The notes under the pieces were generated by a model. It saw only the letters and a list, made by a program, of their open reading frames with translations, had not been told where the DNA came from and did not search any database. Made by a program: the position numbers and the translations under genes. A DNA stretch of 64,000 nucleotides, taken from contig NC_060114.1 in the NCBI RefSeq assembly GCF_021155765.1, positions 10,135,001 to 10,199,000 on the forward strand. The letters are read 5' to 3'. Source of the DNA: Diprion similis. Taxonomy: Eukaryota; Arthropoda; Insecta; Hymenoptera; Diprionidae. Shown here piece after piece: positions 1 to 12,260 of the stretch. Each line of letters opens with the position of its first letter. Position 1 is the stretch's first letter.

Positions 1-1649
1 ATTACATCGATGTTACAACCAATGTTGGATATGTACATGGCAGGACAAAAAAAAAAAATGATACGTGATACTGAAGATAAGCAAAATTAAAACAAAATGA
101 GAGAAGAAAAACGCAAAGAAAAAAAAAATGTCTCCGATTAAAATGTCTATTTTTTAGTAGAGAAAATCAATTTAACTGATGGTCTAGTAAAGAACAAAAA
201 AATAAATGATTGTATAGATATTATATCGAAATTGAGTCAAAGTCAGCTGGAAAACAATTTCGGAAAATATCAAATTCAAATATTCTGCAATTGAAGATGA
301 AGAATTTCAAGATTCTTGTGGTTTTTTTTTTCATATTTAACACGGCTCGTATAATCCAACATAACCAATAATAGGTAGATAATCCATAAATTTGATGAGA
401 AGATGATTTGGTCCGATTAAAACGCGTATTTCAATAACATTAATCCGTTTTCCTTTCAGCGACAAAAACGATAACTGTTCGTTATATTCGCGTTTCCGGC
501 CCTTTGATTCTGGACGAACTGATTTACTTATTGTTAGAATTATTGATTAAAAATATTTTATGAAAAATTACCGAGTACAAAATTTATGCGACGATTATGA
601 ATGGAGTCAATTATTGAAGCAAACTCAGTGGCACCGTTTCTGTGTGGAATGTATTTATGAAATTGGATTTGATTCACGTGATTATCCTCTTCAATTACGT
701 GATCCATACCAAAGTGTGGTTGAATAAAACTTTGAATAAACAACCAGACGGAATTAACGAATTGTGTGATTTATCACTCACTAAAATTTATCGTAACGAT
801 GTTCCTAAAAGCCTTTGACATACAATTCATGCGAAAATATGATTTTCACGATGAAAAAAATAGAAAATTGCATAAATTACTCAAGTGTCGATTATCCAGA
901 GATGAATTTGACTCGTGCCTTTCATCTCTTTTGTCTGTTGCTTTATTTCTTGCCATTTTGATGCTATTCCATTTCCTCGATTACCGTTCAAAGTCGTAAA
1001 ATATAACGTGTCTATATTTTGAAAATATTTATATGCCTAGGCGTGCCGTGAATTGCGATCGAGAGCTGCTTTCGATTTTGCAAAATTTTCCAACCGTGAG
1101 ACCCATTTAGCTTCGCTGGTGGTTAGTTGCTACCGCTAAATATATAAATATATAAATATATATTATTATATATATATATATATAAGTGGTCACACATTAG
1201 TGAACGAGATTTATAATCGCAAATTATCCAACGCCGTTACGAGAAAAACACTGGTTGAACACCATCGCTGATAATATCTCTCTGAAATTTTCCCCAGACT
1301 GCGATGTATTATGTGCATTATAAAAGTAAAGTAAATTTGCACGCCTTAAAGAAAATTTAACAACACCGAAATTGGATCTACACGGTCATCATGATCAATT
1401 ATTGGTGACGATCGATTGTTGATCACTTCACAGAAGTACCAGCAACATCATCATCTACGGAGCTATCAAACCGCATCGTTTTCCTGGATGATCCCTGTTG
1501 AGTTACAAGAATAAATGAATCGTTGGTGCCGCTGTCACATTCCTTCTTTCATTCGTTCATCGTTAAAGTATATGGAGGTGGTTGTTTATTTTGTGAAATT
1601 GTTGTGATACACCGATTTTGAGGTACGCTGTAACTGAGGAGTTATTGGC
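1..1649. other. Non-coding sequence, no gene recognised
   Basis: AT-rich sequence with only short reading frames (up to 77 codons), none resembling a known family. It includes an AT-rich microsatellite near 1136-1184. Nothing supports an exon, RNA gene or transposon end. Confidence 0.5.
1136..1184. repeat. (TA)n-rich microsatellite
   Basis: About 50 bp made almost only of TA and TAAA steps. This is a simple repeat expected to vary in length between individuals. Confidence 0.85.
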
Positions 1650-2645
1650 AAAATATGTAGAGCCATTAACTGGTGAAGAAACAATAGGTGATGCTAATCC
1701 CTTTGCATTTTAGGTAAAATATTCGACGACTTTGAAAAGTGCTGCAATCAATTCTTTGAGGCACTATTCCGACGTAATTTTGCGAGACGAATCGATTGAG
1801 CGCAGTCCCAATACGCTGCGAGCAACGCATGAAAAGTTACAACCGAAAAACTGCGGAATTTCATCGTCATTTCTCTGCTGTTGGTCCGACGCTCTTTTTC
1901 ATGTGTTTTTTGAGTTCCTGGGGGTCGAATTACTCCAGAGATGGTCATACAAATCGATTCCGGGACGAAAAATTTTCGGCTCCAAAAATGACTGAAAAAG
2001 TAAGGCTAACCCCTTTGGATTTTTGGCGAAAATTTCGACGATTTTGAAAAGTGCTGCAATAAATTCTTTAAGGCACTATTCCGACGTAATTTTGCGAGAG
2101 GAATCGATTAAGCGCAGTCCCAATACGCTGTGAGCAACGCATCAAAAGTTACAGCCGAAAAACTGCGGAATTTCATCGTCATTTCTCTGCTGTTGGTCCG
2201 ACGCTCTTTTTCATGTGTTTTTTGAGTTCCTGGGGGTCGAATTACTCCAGAGATGGTCATACAAATCGATTCCGGGACGAAAAATTTTCGGCTCCAAAAA
2301 TGACTGAAAAAGTAAGGCTAACCCCTTTGGATTTTTGGCGAAAATTTCGACGATTTTGAAAAGTGCTGCAATAAATTCTTTGAGGCACTATTCCGACGCA
2401 ATTTCGCGAGAGGAATCGATTAAGCCCAGTCCGAAAATGCTGCGAGCAGCGCATCAAGAGTTACAGCCAAAAAACGAAACATCTTTCTTGTTAAATCACT
2501 GCTGCATGTCTCTTTTTTGACACTCTCGTTCTGATAGTCCTACGTTGCATTTATTGCGTTTCCTGAGTTCCTGGGGGTTCAATTAGTCGAGAAAGGGTCA
2601 TACGAATTAATTCTGGGACAAAAGATTTTTCGCTCAAAAAAAGTG
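1650..2645. repeat. 312-bp tandem repeat, about three copies
   Basis: The anchor GAAAAGTGCTGCAA occurs at 1734, 2046 and 2358, exactly 312 bp apart each time. The first two units are nearly identical in their second halves (from about 1800-2035 and 2112-2347), while the third is clearly diverged after about 2470. A degraded partial unit leads in from about 1650. The period is a multiple of three, so short frames recur in each unit, but the second unit carries a TGA at about 2130 inside the frame shared with the others. I therefore regard it as a minisatellite or satellite-type repeat and not as a coding repeat. Confidence 0.9.
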
Positions 2646-5600
2646 GGTATTATCAGAAGCTTGCATCGCTCAATACGTAATTAACAGCACTAGACGTGTT
2701 TCAATGAGAGAGTGAGTTCAAATGAATCATCTTTCTCTGTATTTTTCGTATTCTTTGCATTCAATCCACGTTACATGAATCTTCTTACTGTCGAACTTCA
2801 CTTAGTCTTTTCTCAATAATGAACATTTTCCCTCAGATTTGAATATTCAATCGTAAATATTGTGTTCATTGTTGATTTAATATTTTAATGCCTCGTATAC
2901 ATATATACATTAAATTCAAGATTTGTGACCTGAAAGGCGAAACCAGAAAACAACTTTAAAGTATAACATACCATAATATGCACACGCAGCTTATGAATAT
3001 ATATGCAATAAATACTAAAAATTGAAAAGGAAAATGGGCTAATAGTTTGAAAAATATACGATCAGAGATTTTCAACATCTTTAACCTTTCGATATTTTTT
3101 TTCTGGCCATGTCCAATCTCTGGTTCAAATTTATTAAATTTTACAGTGATATTAAAATGAAACCCCATGAATCGATCGAAGAAATGTACGGAAGGAGAGA
3201 GAACCCATCAGGCACAAAAGGGCCGAATATTTCGCGTGGGGATCTTGTATCTTTACTGCGTGTCAATAATACGTGCTAGTCTCTGTTTTCTCTGGTTATC
3301 CGATAAAAGGACGGAAAGGGATGAAAAGTGGATAGTAAATCCATTTTCAAACAATGCAAGTGGATCTGTTGGATACGTGATTCACCTACGGTTGTGGTTT
3401 GGTAAAAATATCTTACAACCGCGGCTTCAAGCTTGCAGCTGACGCGTTGAGTTTTATTTTACTTGCAAAAATTTATCCATCGGTATATTTTGCATGTTTT
3501 TACGAATTAGCAATAAAAAAATTTCACTCGCTTCAAAGTCGCATGTAAAATTACTACTCCGTACGATATTTTTAGTATTCTCTCATTCCCACGAAATTAC
3601 GCCAACAAGAAGAAAAATTTTGGATGAATTCTGTAAGAAAATTTTGGTCTGAATTAAGTTTGTGTAAAAATTGGCAGCAAAAATGCTTTCTTTTTGTCGA
3701 AAAGTAAGAATTTCGACGATTTGTTTAATGTGTTATTTTTGCTATAGGTATTTTGTGCTAATTTTTATTGATGTACGAATTTTGCTATGCATACGTAAAT
3801 TTGAACATTTTTCGTTTCTTTTCTCTTCTTTTATTCAGACTTAGAAATATTTCAGGAACCACGTGTAACCGAAAAACTCTCCAGTTGTAACCAAAAAAAG
3901 TAGCTTGATAAATAAAAAGCTAAAAAAAGGTGGGACGCTGAGCGGTCTCAGGGTGAATTAAAGTTTTATGGTGAAATTGAATCCAAATTTATTCGGATAC
4001 ATACATTATTTATGATTACTCCAAAACCGTTCTTAATATAATTTTGCACATCACGCAGAGAAATCAATATAAATAATCAATTTAGGATTGATTGAATTGT
4101 AGTCACATTATAAATTTCATTGGTATCATCTTGTTTCATTACTCGTACTTTAGGAACCAGACATTCGCCATCCTGTTTAATAATCTTCCTGCAATATGAG
4201 TTGTTCATAGAAGTTGGCTGCAACCGTAATTAACAATAACGTCTAATTAAAAGTTATACGTTTTATGGGAAGGAACGTGCGCTCAAAGCAAACCACAGCA
4301 AACTTGAGCGTTAATTTGTAATAACCTGCACTACCACCGGTCCATGGTAACTATATGGACATCTTGTGGGTCCTCAGACTACGAGTTATTAATCAATTTG
4401 ACAAGCTTACGCTGGAGGCAAGCGAGGGAGTTAATTACGAGGAGAGAGATCGCGAAAAAACTGAAAACTATACGAAAATTAGCCCACTTGTATCAAATCA
4501 AATCTGCATGGATTCAGAAATTTTTGAAAAAAAGTTTTGAATATAAAAAAGAAAGGTCATACCGCAAATTTTTATTTTTCTTTCTTCGTAAACGCTTTGA
4601 AGACCACTAAAACGCATCAAAATTGAAACTAACAAATTTATCTATTATCCAAACCATCAATTATCGGAATGATAGAAATAACAATAACAATTTTTTGTAG
4701 TTACGCTCTTACGCAATTATCGTAATAGATATTTTTTTCAATTTCCATCAGGACCAAAAGTACGTGTCTACCAGCAAGAAGAGTGAAAAAAAATTAATTT
4801 TGCCAAATTTTTATACTTGAGCCGCAGAAAATTGAAAAAAAACAACTTATTCTTGACAAATACGCCCTCATGGAATTAGTCAGCATAGATTTTGACGGTT
4901 GAATCAGTAGCAGAAGGTCGTATGTACCAGTATATACGACTTTTTACTCTTAATCAAACTGTTATACAATTTCAACGTTTCTGACCATATTTTCATGTCC
5001 AAGCCTGGATATGGTAGAAAAATATTTACACGATTTTGCCTTTTTCAAAAGTAAAGGTCTTAAGGTGGCGCTTAAAACTTTGTACCATTAGTGAGACACA
5101 ATTTATATCGAGAAGAACGTGTAGACTAGTTTTTCAGACGCGGAAAGCACACTTGAAGCATCTTTTCTGAAGTGACGGTAAAAACTTGGGAGAAAAATGA
5201 AAGAGAATTTCACAGAATTTAGTTGGTGAAAATATAAGTACCTTGCGTCATGTTTCGATTACTCCAAGCTTGTGGGCAAAAGCTTTGTTAATTTGAAATC
5301 TAAATTTTGAATTTCAAATGAAATAAATCAACCGAAGCTAGAAAAGGTTTTGAACTCCGTCGACTGGCGTCGAGTTGAAAATGAACGCGAAGAGAATTTA
5401 TCTCGCCTCTCGAAAGCCTCCCGACGAATAATTCGATCTGAAAATTGACTCCAATCTCCGAGCTTTTAGTTTTGAATCCGCGAATCGATACGAAGTAATT
5501 AAAGTAAATTGAACCAAATTACGAGCTGCGTCGCAATCTGTAATCACGAACTGCATTTCCAAAGAATTATATTTTCAACCAGCTGCAGTTGCGATGACCA

Positions 5601-6950
5601 CAAGAATTTTAGTGAAAATGCTTTTTCGTCGGATTCCACTATCCGTTGTAAAAGATGAAAATAAATGCAACGAAAAAAAAACATGATCCAAAATGCCTTC
5701 GTTTTCTCTTTTTTATTACAGTTTTTTTCGTTGTTTCAATGTTTGTTTGCTATTGTACTATCATTTTCATATTTTCTCTGATATTATTTGAATATTTCGG
5801 TATTTTTACACAGCCTTCAGATTTCTATCCACATGCGAGATACAATTTCTTTAGACGATATCTGAAAATTCGATCATTTTAAACGATTTGATTACAAATT
5901 TTTACTCAAATTATTGACATCTTAACTTGTATCCTTCAAAATTGTTCATATTTGGTTATAATCAAAGTAAAGGTTCTTAAGCCTGAGATAGCTAATAAAA
6001 ATTTTGCAAGATTTCAAAACTTCGAAGATAGTATAGAATTCAAAATTTGGTCATTCTTCGTTCAAAGTGATTTAAATTTCAACTACTCACTATGAAGAAT
6101 AGGCGGGTTGAAAATTAACAAAAAATCTACAGAGAAAAAAAAAGTTCACTAAAAACTAAATAAATTCGATCTTTTAATTTAATCTTATCAAGATTCCTAG
6201 TTATGATCTTCATGAACGAATTTTTCCTCAGGTAGAAAAAGTCGATAATCCATTTGTTAATATTCGCTAATTCCATACATCTCTGAAGACAACAACAAAT
6301 TACGAAATCAAAATTCTCCGAGAATTTTCCAGTCCCAATACCTACTCCTATTCGTTTTTGGAGTCTTCCGGTTGGTGCCGGCTAGGCATACATCCACTTC
6401 CGTGTTCAGCTGGCCGCCCTAATTTCCCAACTTCGTTCCTTTCCTATCTTCGCAGGGTCGCACGGCACTCCGCAGTTAACCGGGCAGCGATAAAGCTCAT
6501 GCTAAAAGCTCTAATCGTTTTCCCATACGCCCATTTCTCCAAGTTTTTACCTTGAGCTTCGGTCCTGCAGTCGCTGCTCCCTGCCTGATATGCCACGCAA
6601 AATTTTTTCCCTTCTCTCCCTTCGTCCCACGTCCTTCAGAGATTTTTCGAACGTTTTTTAAGGTGCGGTAAAAAATTTGCAAACAAAAAAACTGGCAGCT
6701 TTACAGAGAAGGAATAAACGAGTAGTTATACATTAGAGGTTTGCCATTAAAAAAAAAGTTAATGTCTCTTAGTTTTCAATGTTCTCCAACATCCATGATG
6801 TTCCTTGTAAATCGAGTAGTAAGATTCCAAATGCAGTTCAAAAATCTCGTTCAAAACCTTCTGAAGACACGGCATTAGGAGAATTTAGGATGCAACCCTT
6901 CGGTATCGAACCGTGATTCATAGAACACGAGGTTTTGTGCTTCATAGACG
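2646..6950. other. Non-coding sequence, no gene recognised
   Basis: AT-rich DNA with homopolymer runs and short shadow frames only (longest 91 codons, 3167-3442). The stretch 4140-4440 is less repetitive, contains several TAAT cores and could be regulatory, but nothing in it is diagnostic. Confidence 0.45.
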
Positions 6951-7260
6951 TAACGTATATGCTAATTAATGCGCGGACTGTGAAACATGGCTGAAAATTC
7001 GGAGGGCAAGGGTTCGCTAAACCGCAGCAATGCGGCTAAGCCCGGCCGATGTGAAAGCGTGTCGGTATTATATTATTGAGAATTATTTCCACCCGCTCTA
7101 ATTATTTTATTCACGGGATGGTACCGGCAGCTATTTCACGATTAGCTGCAGAAGTTACTCCCAGCCATTATCCGGCCAACTCATTACACACTTCGCTCTA
7201 ATTGTTGCAACTTCCGCGATTAAATTATTTCGGTAACGTCCACGCATTTCGCGTTCTATA
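6951..7260. promoter_or_regulatory. GC-richer low-repeat island, possible enhancer
   Basis: A roughly 300-bp block of clearly higher GC and lower simple-sequence content than its AT-rich flanks. It has several TAATTA-like homeodomain cores among GC-rich words such as CCCGGCC. No open frame or splice pattern explains it. The regulatory reading is an inference from composition only; an old exon in a different frame is possible. Confidence 0.25.
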
Positions 7261-10200
7261 AACCCGAAAATTTTCTCTCACACTAGACTCGATATTCAGA
7301 TTGAAATACAATAACTTTACATGTGACTGTGGACTTGGATTACTGAAAATGTGTTTCTCGCTTTTTGTTTTGTTTTATATTTTCAACCACATTAAATCAA
7401 TTTTAAACATCAATCTACTCTCTCGTTGGGACCAGTGAAATTATCGAAAACCAAAATCGGAAATCAACGAATTCGTAGTTGTATCATGAAATAAGATAAG
7501 TGCCAAAATTTTACAAAGTTACGTGCAATTTTTCATGCCTTTGGCTTTTTCAAACTAAATCTTATAAATTAGCGTCAAAAATTTTCTTTAAATAACTGAG
7601 AATCACTCGTGGAAGATTTCATTATTGTTTAGAGTCACTTAAATCATTTTATTTTTTATCGAAGTAACCAGAATTACTGTCAATTCTTTTTTTTTCCAAT
7701 AAATCGATTAAACTCATTAGTCCGATGAATATGGTGAGTTTGAATTTCACTTCGTTAACCCGTTTCCTAATTTAAATGACAGTTATTTTTCCGTTACAAT
7801 GTCAATGTGTAGAAAGTGTGGCGATAATGAAAATAGAAATCGTCTAGAAAGCACAGCTAAAACGAGAGATGAAAACAGTTTACAACATTGATTGTGTGTC
7901 GAAAAAACTACACTGTACGCATCAACGAATCTAATTATATTGATACCGTGATATTCTACACCGTTTTTTTTTTCTTCATCCACTTCCAAAAATCGTAGCT
8001 TATCTACAATCAGCCTTAGAATTAGGTATATTTATATTACTGGAGTAATTGCGTATGAATTTGAAGAGATTTATAAATCATAATTCGCATGTGAGGTACA
8101 AGATTTTATCTTTCCTTATTTCATTTTCGCATCTTTGAAATTTTGACACATCGGCCATTCGAAATATAGTCCCTTCCAAATTTTAGCCCCACCCTATTCG
8201 AGGTGTTTAATTTCGGTACTAATTTCCTTATTTCTCAATGTCCTGAGAGTGAAGAGAGGAGATTTCATTCGTTCAAATTCAGCCAGCCCAGCCATTGATA
8301 TTAAAAAATTTTAAACCACTCAGGAATCGCGTATTTATATAATCTAACCGACGGGTTTCAGAACGAAATGTGAAAAGTCGAGATTAGGCGAACGCGGCGG
8401 TTTTCACTGCGGATTGCGAAACCAGATTATACTAATTAAGAGAAAAGCTTTGAAACGTTAGCAGATTAATAACGTGTTTACGTGCACAACACACACCATC
8501 CATGCACAGACGCATGCTGGAAGTGAGTGTAAAATTTACAGACGCCGACCATTATAATATGCGACTGGATATACTCGTGTGTCTAGGATCTATTTTGCCT
8601 AGGCATACGTACCCGGAACGATGCAGGCAGGAAACTACTCCTCGTGCATACGGGTAGAGGGGAAATCTTGGTGGTGGAAACGTTATTTAGCACACACAGT
8701 CGTTGAATATATCTCTAAACCCTTAACAAGCCTGCGGGAATCTGAGGGATATAAGTCAAGGAGCTACGCGTGCATAATAATCAAGGGACTTTAGGAGAGA
8801 GGAAATTGTACACTGAGAATCGTGGAATAGAAATTAATTTCCAGAATTGAAAGATTTTTTTCACATTTTCACGGCGATGCGATTTTCTGCATCGAAATTT
8901 GTAAACATTCAAAAAAGAGTTTTTAACTAGTGAAAACTATTAGCCAGAAATATGCAAGTGTTAACGAAATTGCAATCGGAATTTAGGGCTTTAGTTATAA
9001 CTTTTATTTTGCCGATTCTAGTTTTTCGATATCTCGTTTAGAACACTTTTTACTTGCGGTGCTTGTTGTAACCTGTTTTGTAATTCATAAGTTAATGAAT
9101 GGTCAATGAATGAATTTATTTCGTGGAATTTTAATTTATTTCTAGATCAAATATTGCTTCGTTGGATCTAGGAAGGAGTCAGGATTTCTAGAAAATATCT
9201 TACCTAATATTATTTTCTTTTCTTTTGCGCCGCATTTTTGCCGTCATTTTTTATTTCAAACTGAATGTCAAGTTGTGGTTTATCTGATGGAAATTTAAAT
9301 CGCGAATTATTTCGCTACATCTTCATCTCGTGCACAGCTAATTTCTTCAAAGGTTTTACCCTTTCGTTATCAAAGCAATTTTATGTCCAAATCAATCACA
9401 TTTCCAACACCAATCAGTAATTTCTTTCGAAATTTTAATTCAATATTCTTCGTTAATTTCTTTTATTTTATTCACATCTTTGGGTCTGTGTTTCTGTTTC
9501 AGAAGAAAAATTAAATTTAGGATATTGAAAAAAATGTAAGTTTTATCACGGTTGAATATTGTTGGAAAAAATTTATTTGTTCTGACTTCCTCTAGGTTAA
9601 AAAAATAAATTAGTTTCATATTCGTTCACAAATTAGTAAAAATTTCTTTCCTGAATTCCTCATTCTGTCTAGAAATTATACGAAAGCTACGTTTGCTCGA
9701 AGCAAAGCGTAATACAAACCTAAGAGAAGGAGGAAAAAAATTATCGATAACGAGAGCAGAAAGAAGATAATAGAATATTTTCCAATAACTTGAAAATTTA
9801 CTTTCTCCCAGTAAACAAATTAAACTTTTCAAATTTTAGAAATTTTTTTTTTCCATGCCATTTGTCAAAATTGTGTTAGCAAATACGAGTATGAATTTTT
9901 TCCAATAAAGTAATAACCAGTCACTTTCGAAACTACTTCAATTTATCGAAAAAGGCTGAACACTTTCTCCAGAAAGTTGAAACTTTCTCAATTCATAACA
10001 ATTAATGAGCCATCAATGATCTAGTTATTTTTCAAAGACTTCGGGATTGTTTCAAAAGCTTGATCAAACTTTTCCCAAATTCCTTGATATCTTTCGGTCA
10101 AACTGCTCGAAGGACATCCAGTAAATTGATCGTTTGATTCTCGTAGAACGACATATCGAGTCAATCCTTTCCATTTCACGTTCGCCAAGGAACGAGGAGA

Positions 10201-11549
10201 GAATAATAATAATATTAATAACAATAATCAAATGACAACTTCAATCAAGGATTAATCCATTTTTCAAGTGCCGAGTCAAATTCCTGGATCTGAAGGACCA
10301 AGAAAAGTCTCGACAAGTTTCCGACCATCGTTGAGCCACTTGCGATACTAAAAACGAAGGTATCATCTTGATCAAAGTTCGAGAAAAAAGAGCAGCGGCT
10401 CTTACAGGCGCATATCAAAGAAACAGGAAGTCGGTTATTCCGTAAGAACTCGCGTCGCTTTTCATTTCACATTGTCGATTCATTTCTTTCATCCCAATCC
10501 TCTTCGCTTTATTTGCTCAAGTATTTGAACTTCTTTTGTTCCGCTTCGTGGTTCATTATCATTCAGTTCTTTGAGCAACTTGAGGTGACATAAAGCTTCT
10601 CTCGATGGAAATTAAGGTATGTTATGAAACCCTTGAGAGCGGAACGAGAAAAGTCCGAGTCATTTTTTAGAAATTTTTTTCAAAAATTGAAAAACTTATA
10701 GACAATTACTGCACAGTTTTGGAGTCCAATTTGCAAGATAAAATCTGATTGTTGTGTTGACTACATTTTTGCCGTTCAATAAGGGCTTAAGGTTAGTTGA
10801 ATTCGTTGTTCCACTGATATCAGATTATCTTAAAAGTAATATAGAAAAATGTAGCACGAGTGACCGTAATAAACAATAATAGTAACACGTGCCAGCCCAA
10901 AGTAATTAAAAAATATTTCCCTAATTACTTCTAATTTTTATCTCACCTCTAACCAGTACCGGCAGAGGGTTGATTTCCCCGTTTAACCCTTTTTGAGAGA
11001 ACAGTAAATATACTAAACAGATTTAGATGAAATTTGATACTGACGGGGTTTTTTAGATCGCTGATCACGAATCTGGGCCTCAAATTTTGAAATTCGAAAT
11101 TTCGGATCCAGTACAGCAATATCAAGTGACTTTTGATATCTTCGTCCGCTTGATATTTTTTAATTATTTAGATCCGATTTGGTTAGACAGTCGAAATTCA
11201 AAAATCACGCTTTTGAAGACTCACCTTATAAAAACTATTTCTCTCTACATTTCAATGACGTTTGTTTAACTTCCCTGATTTTTGAATCAGATAAGACGTA
11301 CTGCTAGAATCTAATGAATTCATCAGGATCAATGCAATAATTGTGTGATTCAATTTTTCTTTTACAACAACAAATAAACATTAGCTACAAAGTATGCGAA
11401 TAATTAAGGCGTTTTTAACCCTAAAAATTTTTATTTGCTTTCAATATAAATTCTTTTGTTTAAGTGTGTTTTATTCGAATCACTGTGATTATTTGGGAAA
11501 TTCAAAATGCCCAAAAGTATAAAAATGCTTCTAAACCGATATTTACATA

Positions 11550-11554
<5 letters not shown>
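7261..11554. other. Non-coding sequence, no gene recognised
   Basis: AT-rich with short shadow frames. A less repetitive block at 8330-8810 contains GC-richer words and TAATTA cores and may be regulatory. No transposon ends or RNA genes were recognised. Confidence 0.45.

Positions 11555-11582
<28 letters not shown>
11555..11582. repeat. Poly-A tract
   Basis: About 28 consecutive A residues followed by a short GAAA-rich stretch. It could be the tail of an old retroposed copy, but no retroposon body is recognisable upstream. Confidence 0.9.
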
Positions 11583-11583
<1 letters not shown>

Positions 11584-11829
11584 AAAGAAAGAAGCAATAA
11601 AGCAAACGACCATTGCATCGATGTTAGCAAATAATTTGGATCCAATAACGCGTTAGTCAATGAAATAAAAATATCATGAAATAAAATGAAACGAAGCAGG
11701 AAAATCGAGTAAATATTTTCACTCGCACGAAAACAATTTTTTTAATTTTTTTTTCTCCAATCTAACTATAAAATTTATTATTACTTTTTATTCATAACTA
11801 CGGTTTTTGGTTACGTTAAAAACGAAAAT

Positions 11830-12260
11830 ACGAACAAGGCTGCACGTCAACTACAACCATAAGCATCTCTCGGCCTGACAATGAGTGAGGCGAATTCCAC
11901 CCCTGCACAGACTAGCGTGCCTAAGACGAGTCTGCTTTATACTCGACACGCGAAACGGGGAGGAAGCCGAGGAGAGGAGCCAAGGGTTGCATATTGTATG
12001 TACGCGACACGGCGGGGCGGCTCACCCCATTTGATTTAATTGGATCCAGCCGCCATGGCGGGATGGAACGAAGTATGCGAGGAGCCGACACTCTGTTGCA
12101 CTGCACTGCATTTGCTGAATTAAATGTTTTTCACGATTTCCCACTTTCCAGACTTTTAGAATTCGTTGAAAATATGCTTCATTTTTTACCATTTTCAATT
12201 CAACCAGTGCGGAGATCTGAGTAACGCAAATCGAATTGAGTCCGGCAAAAACGGAATCGA
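11830..12260. promoter_or_regulatory. GC-richer low-repeat island, possible regulatory or lost exon
   Basis: Several GC-rich stretches (for example around 11940-12060) stand out from AT-rich flanks. Short overlapping frames on both strands are by-products of the higher GC. I recognise no protein family and assign no function. Confidence 0.2.

Noticed and set aside
1732..2520. Repeated short frames in the 312-bp tandem repeat as a possible repeated-domain protein
   Set aside because: The middle unit has a stop in the shared frame and no domain is recognisable.
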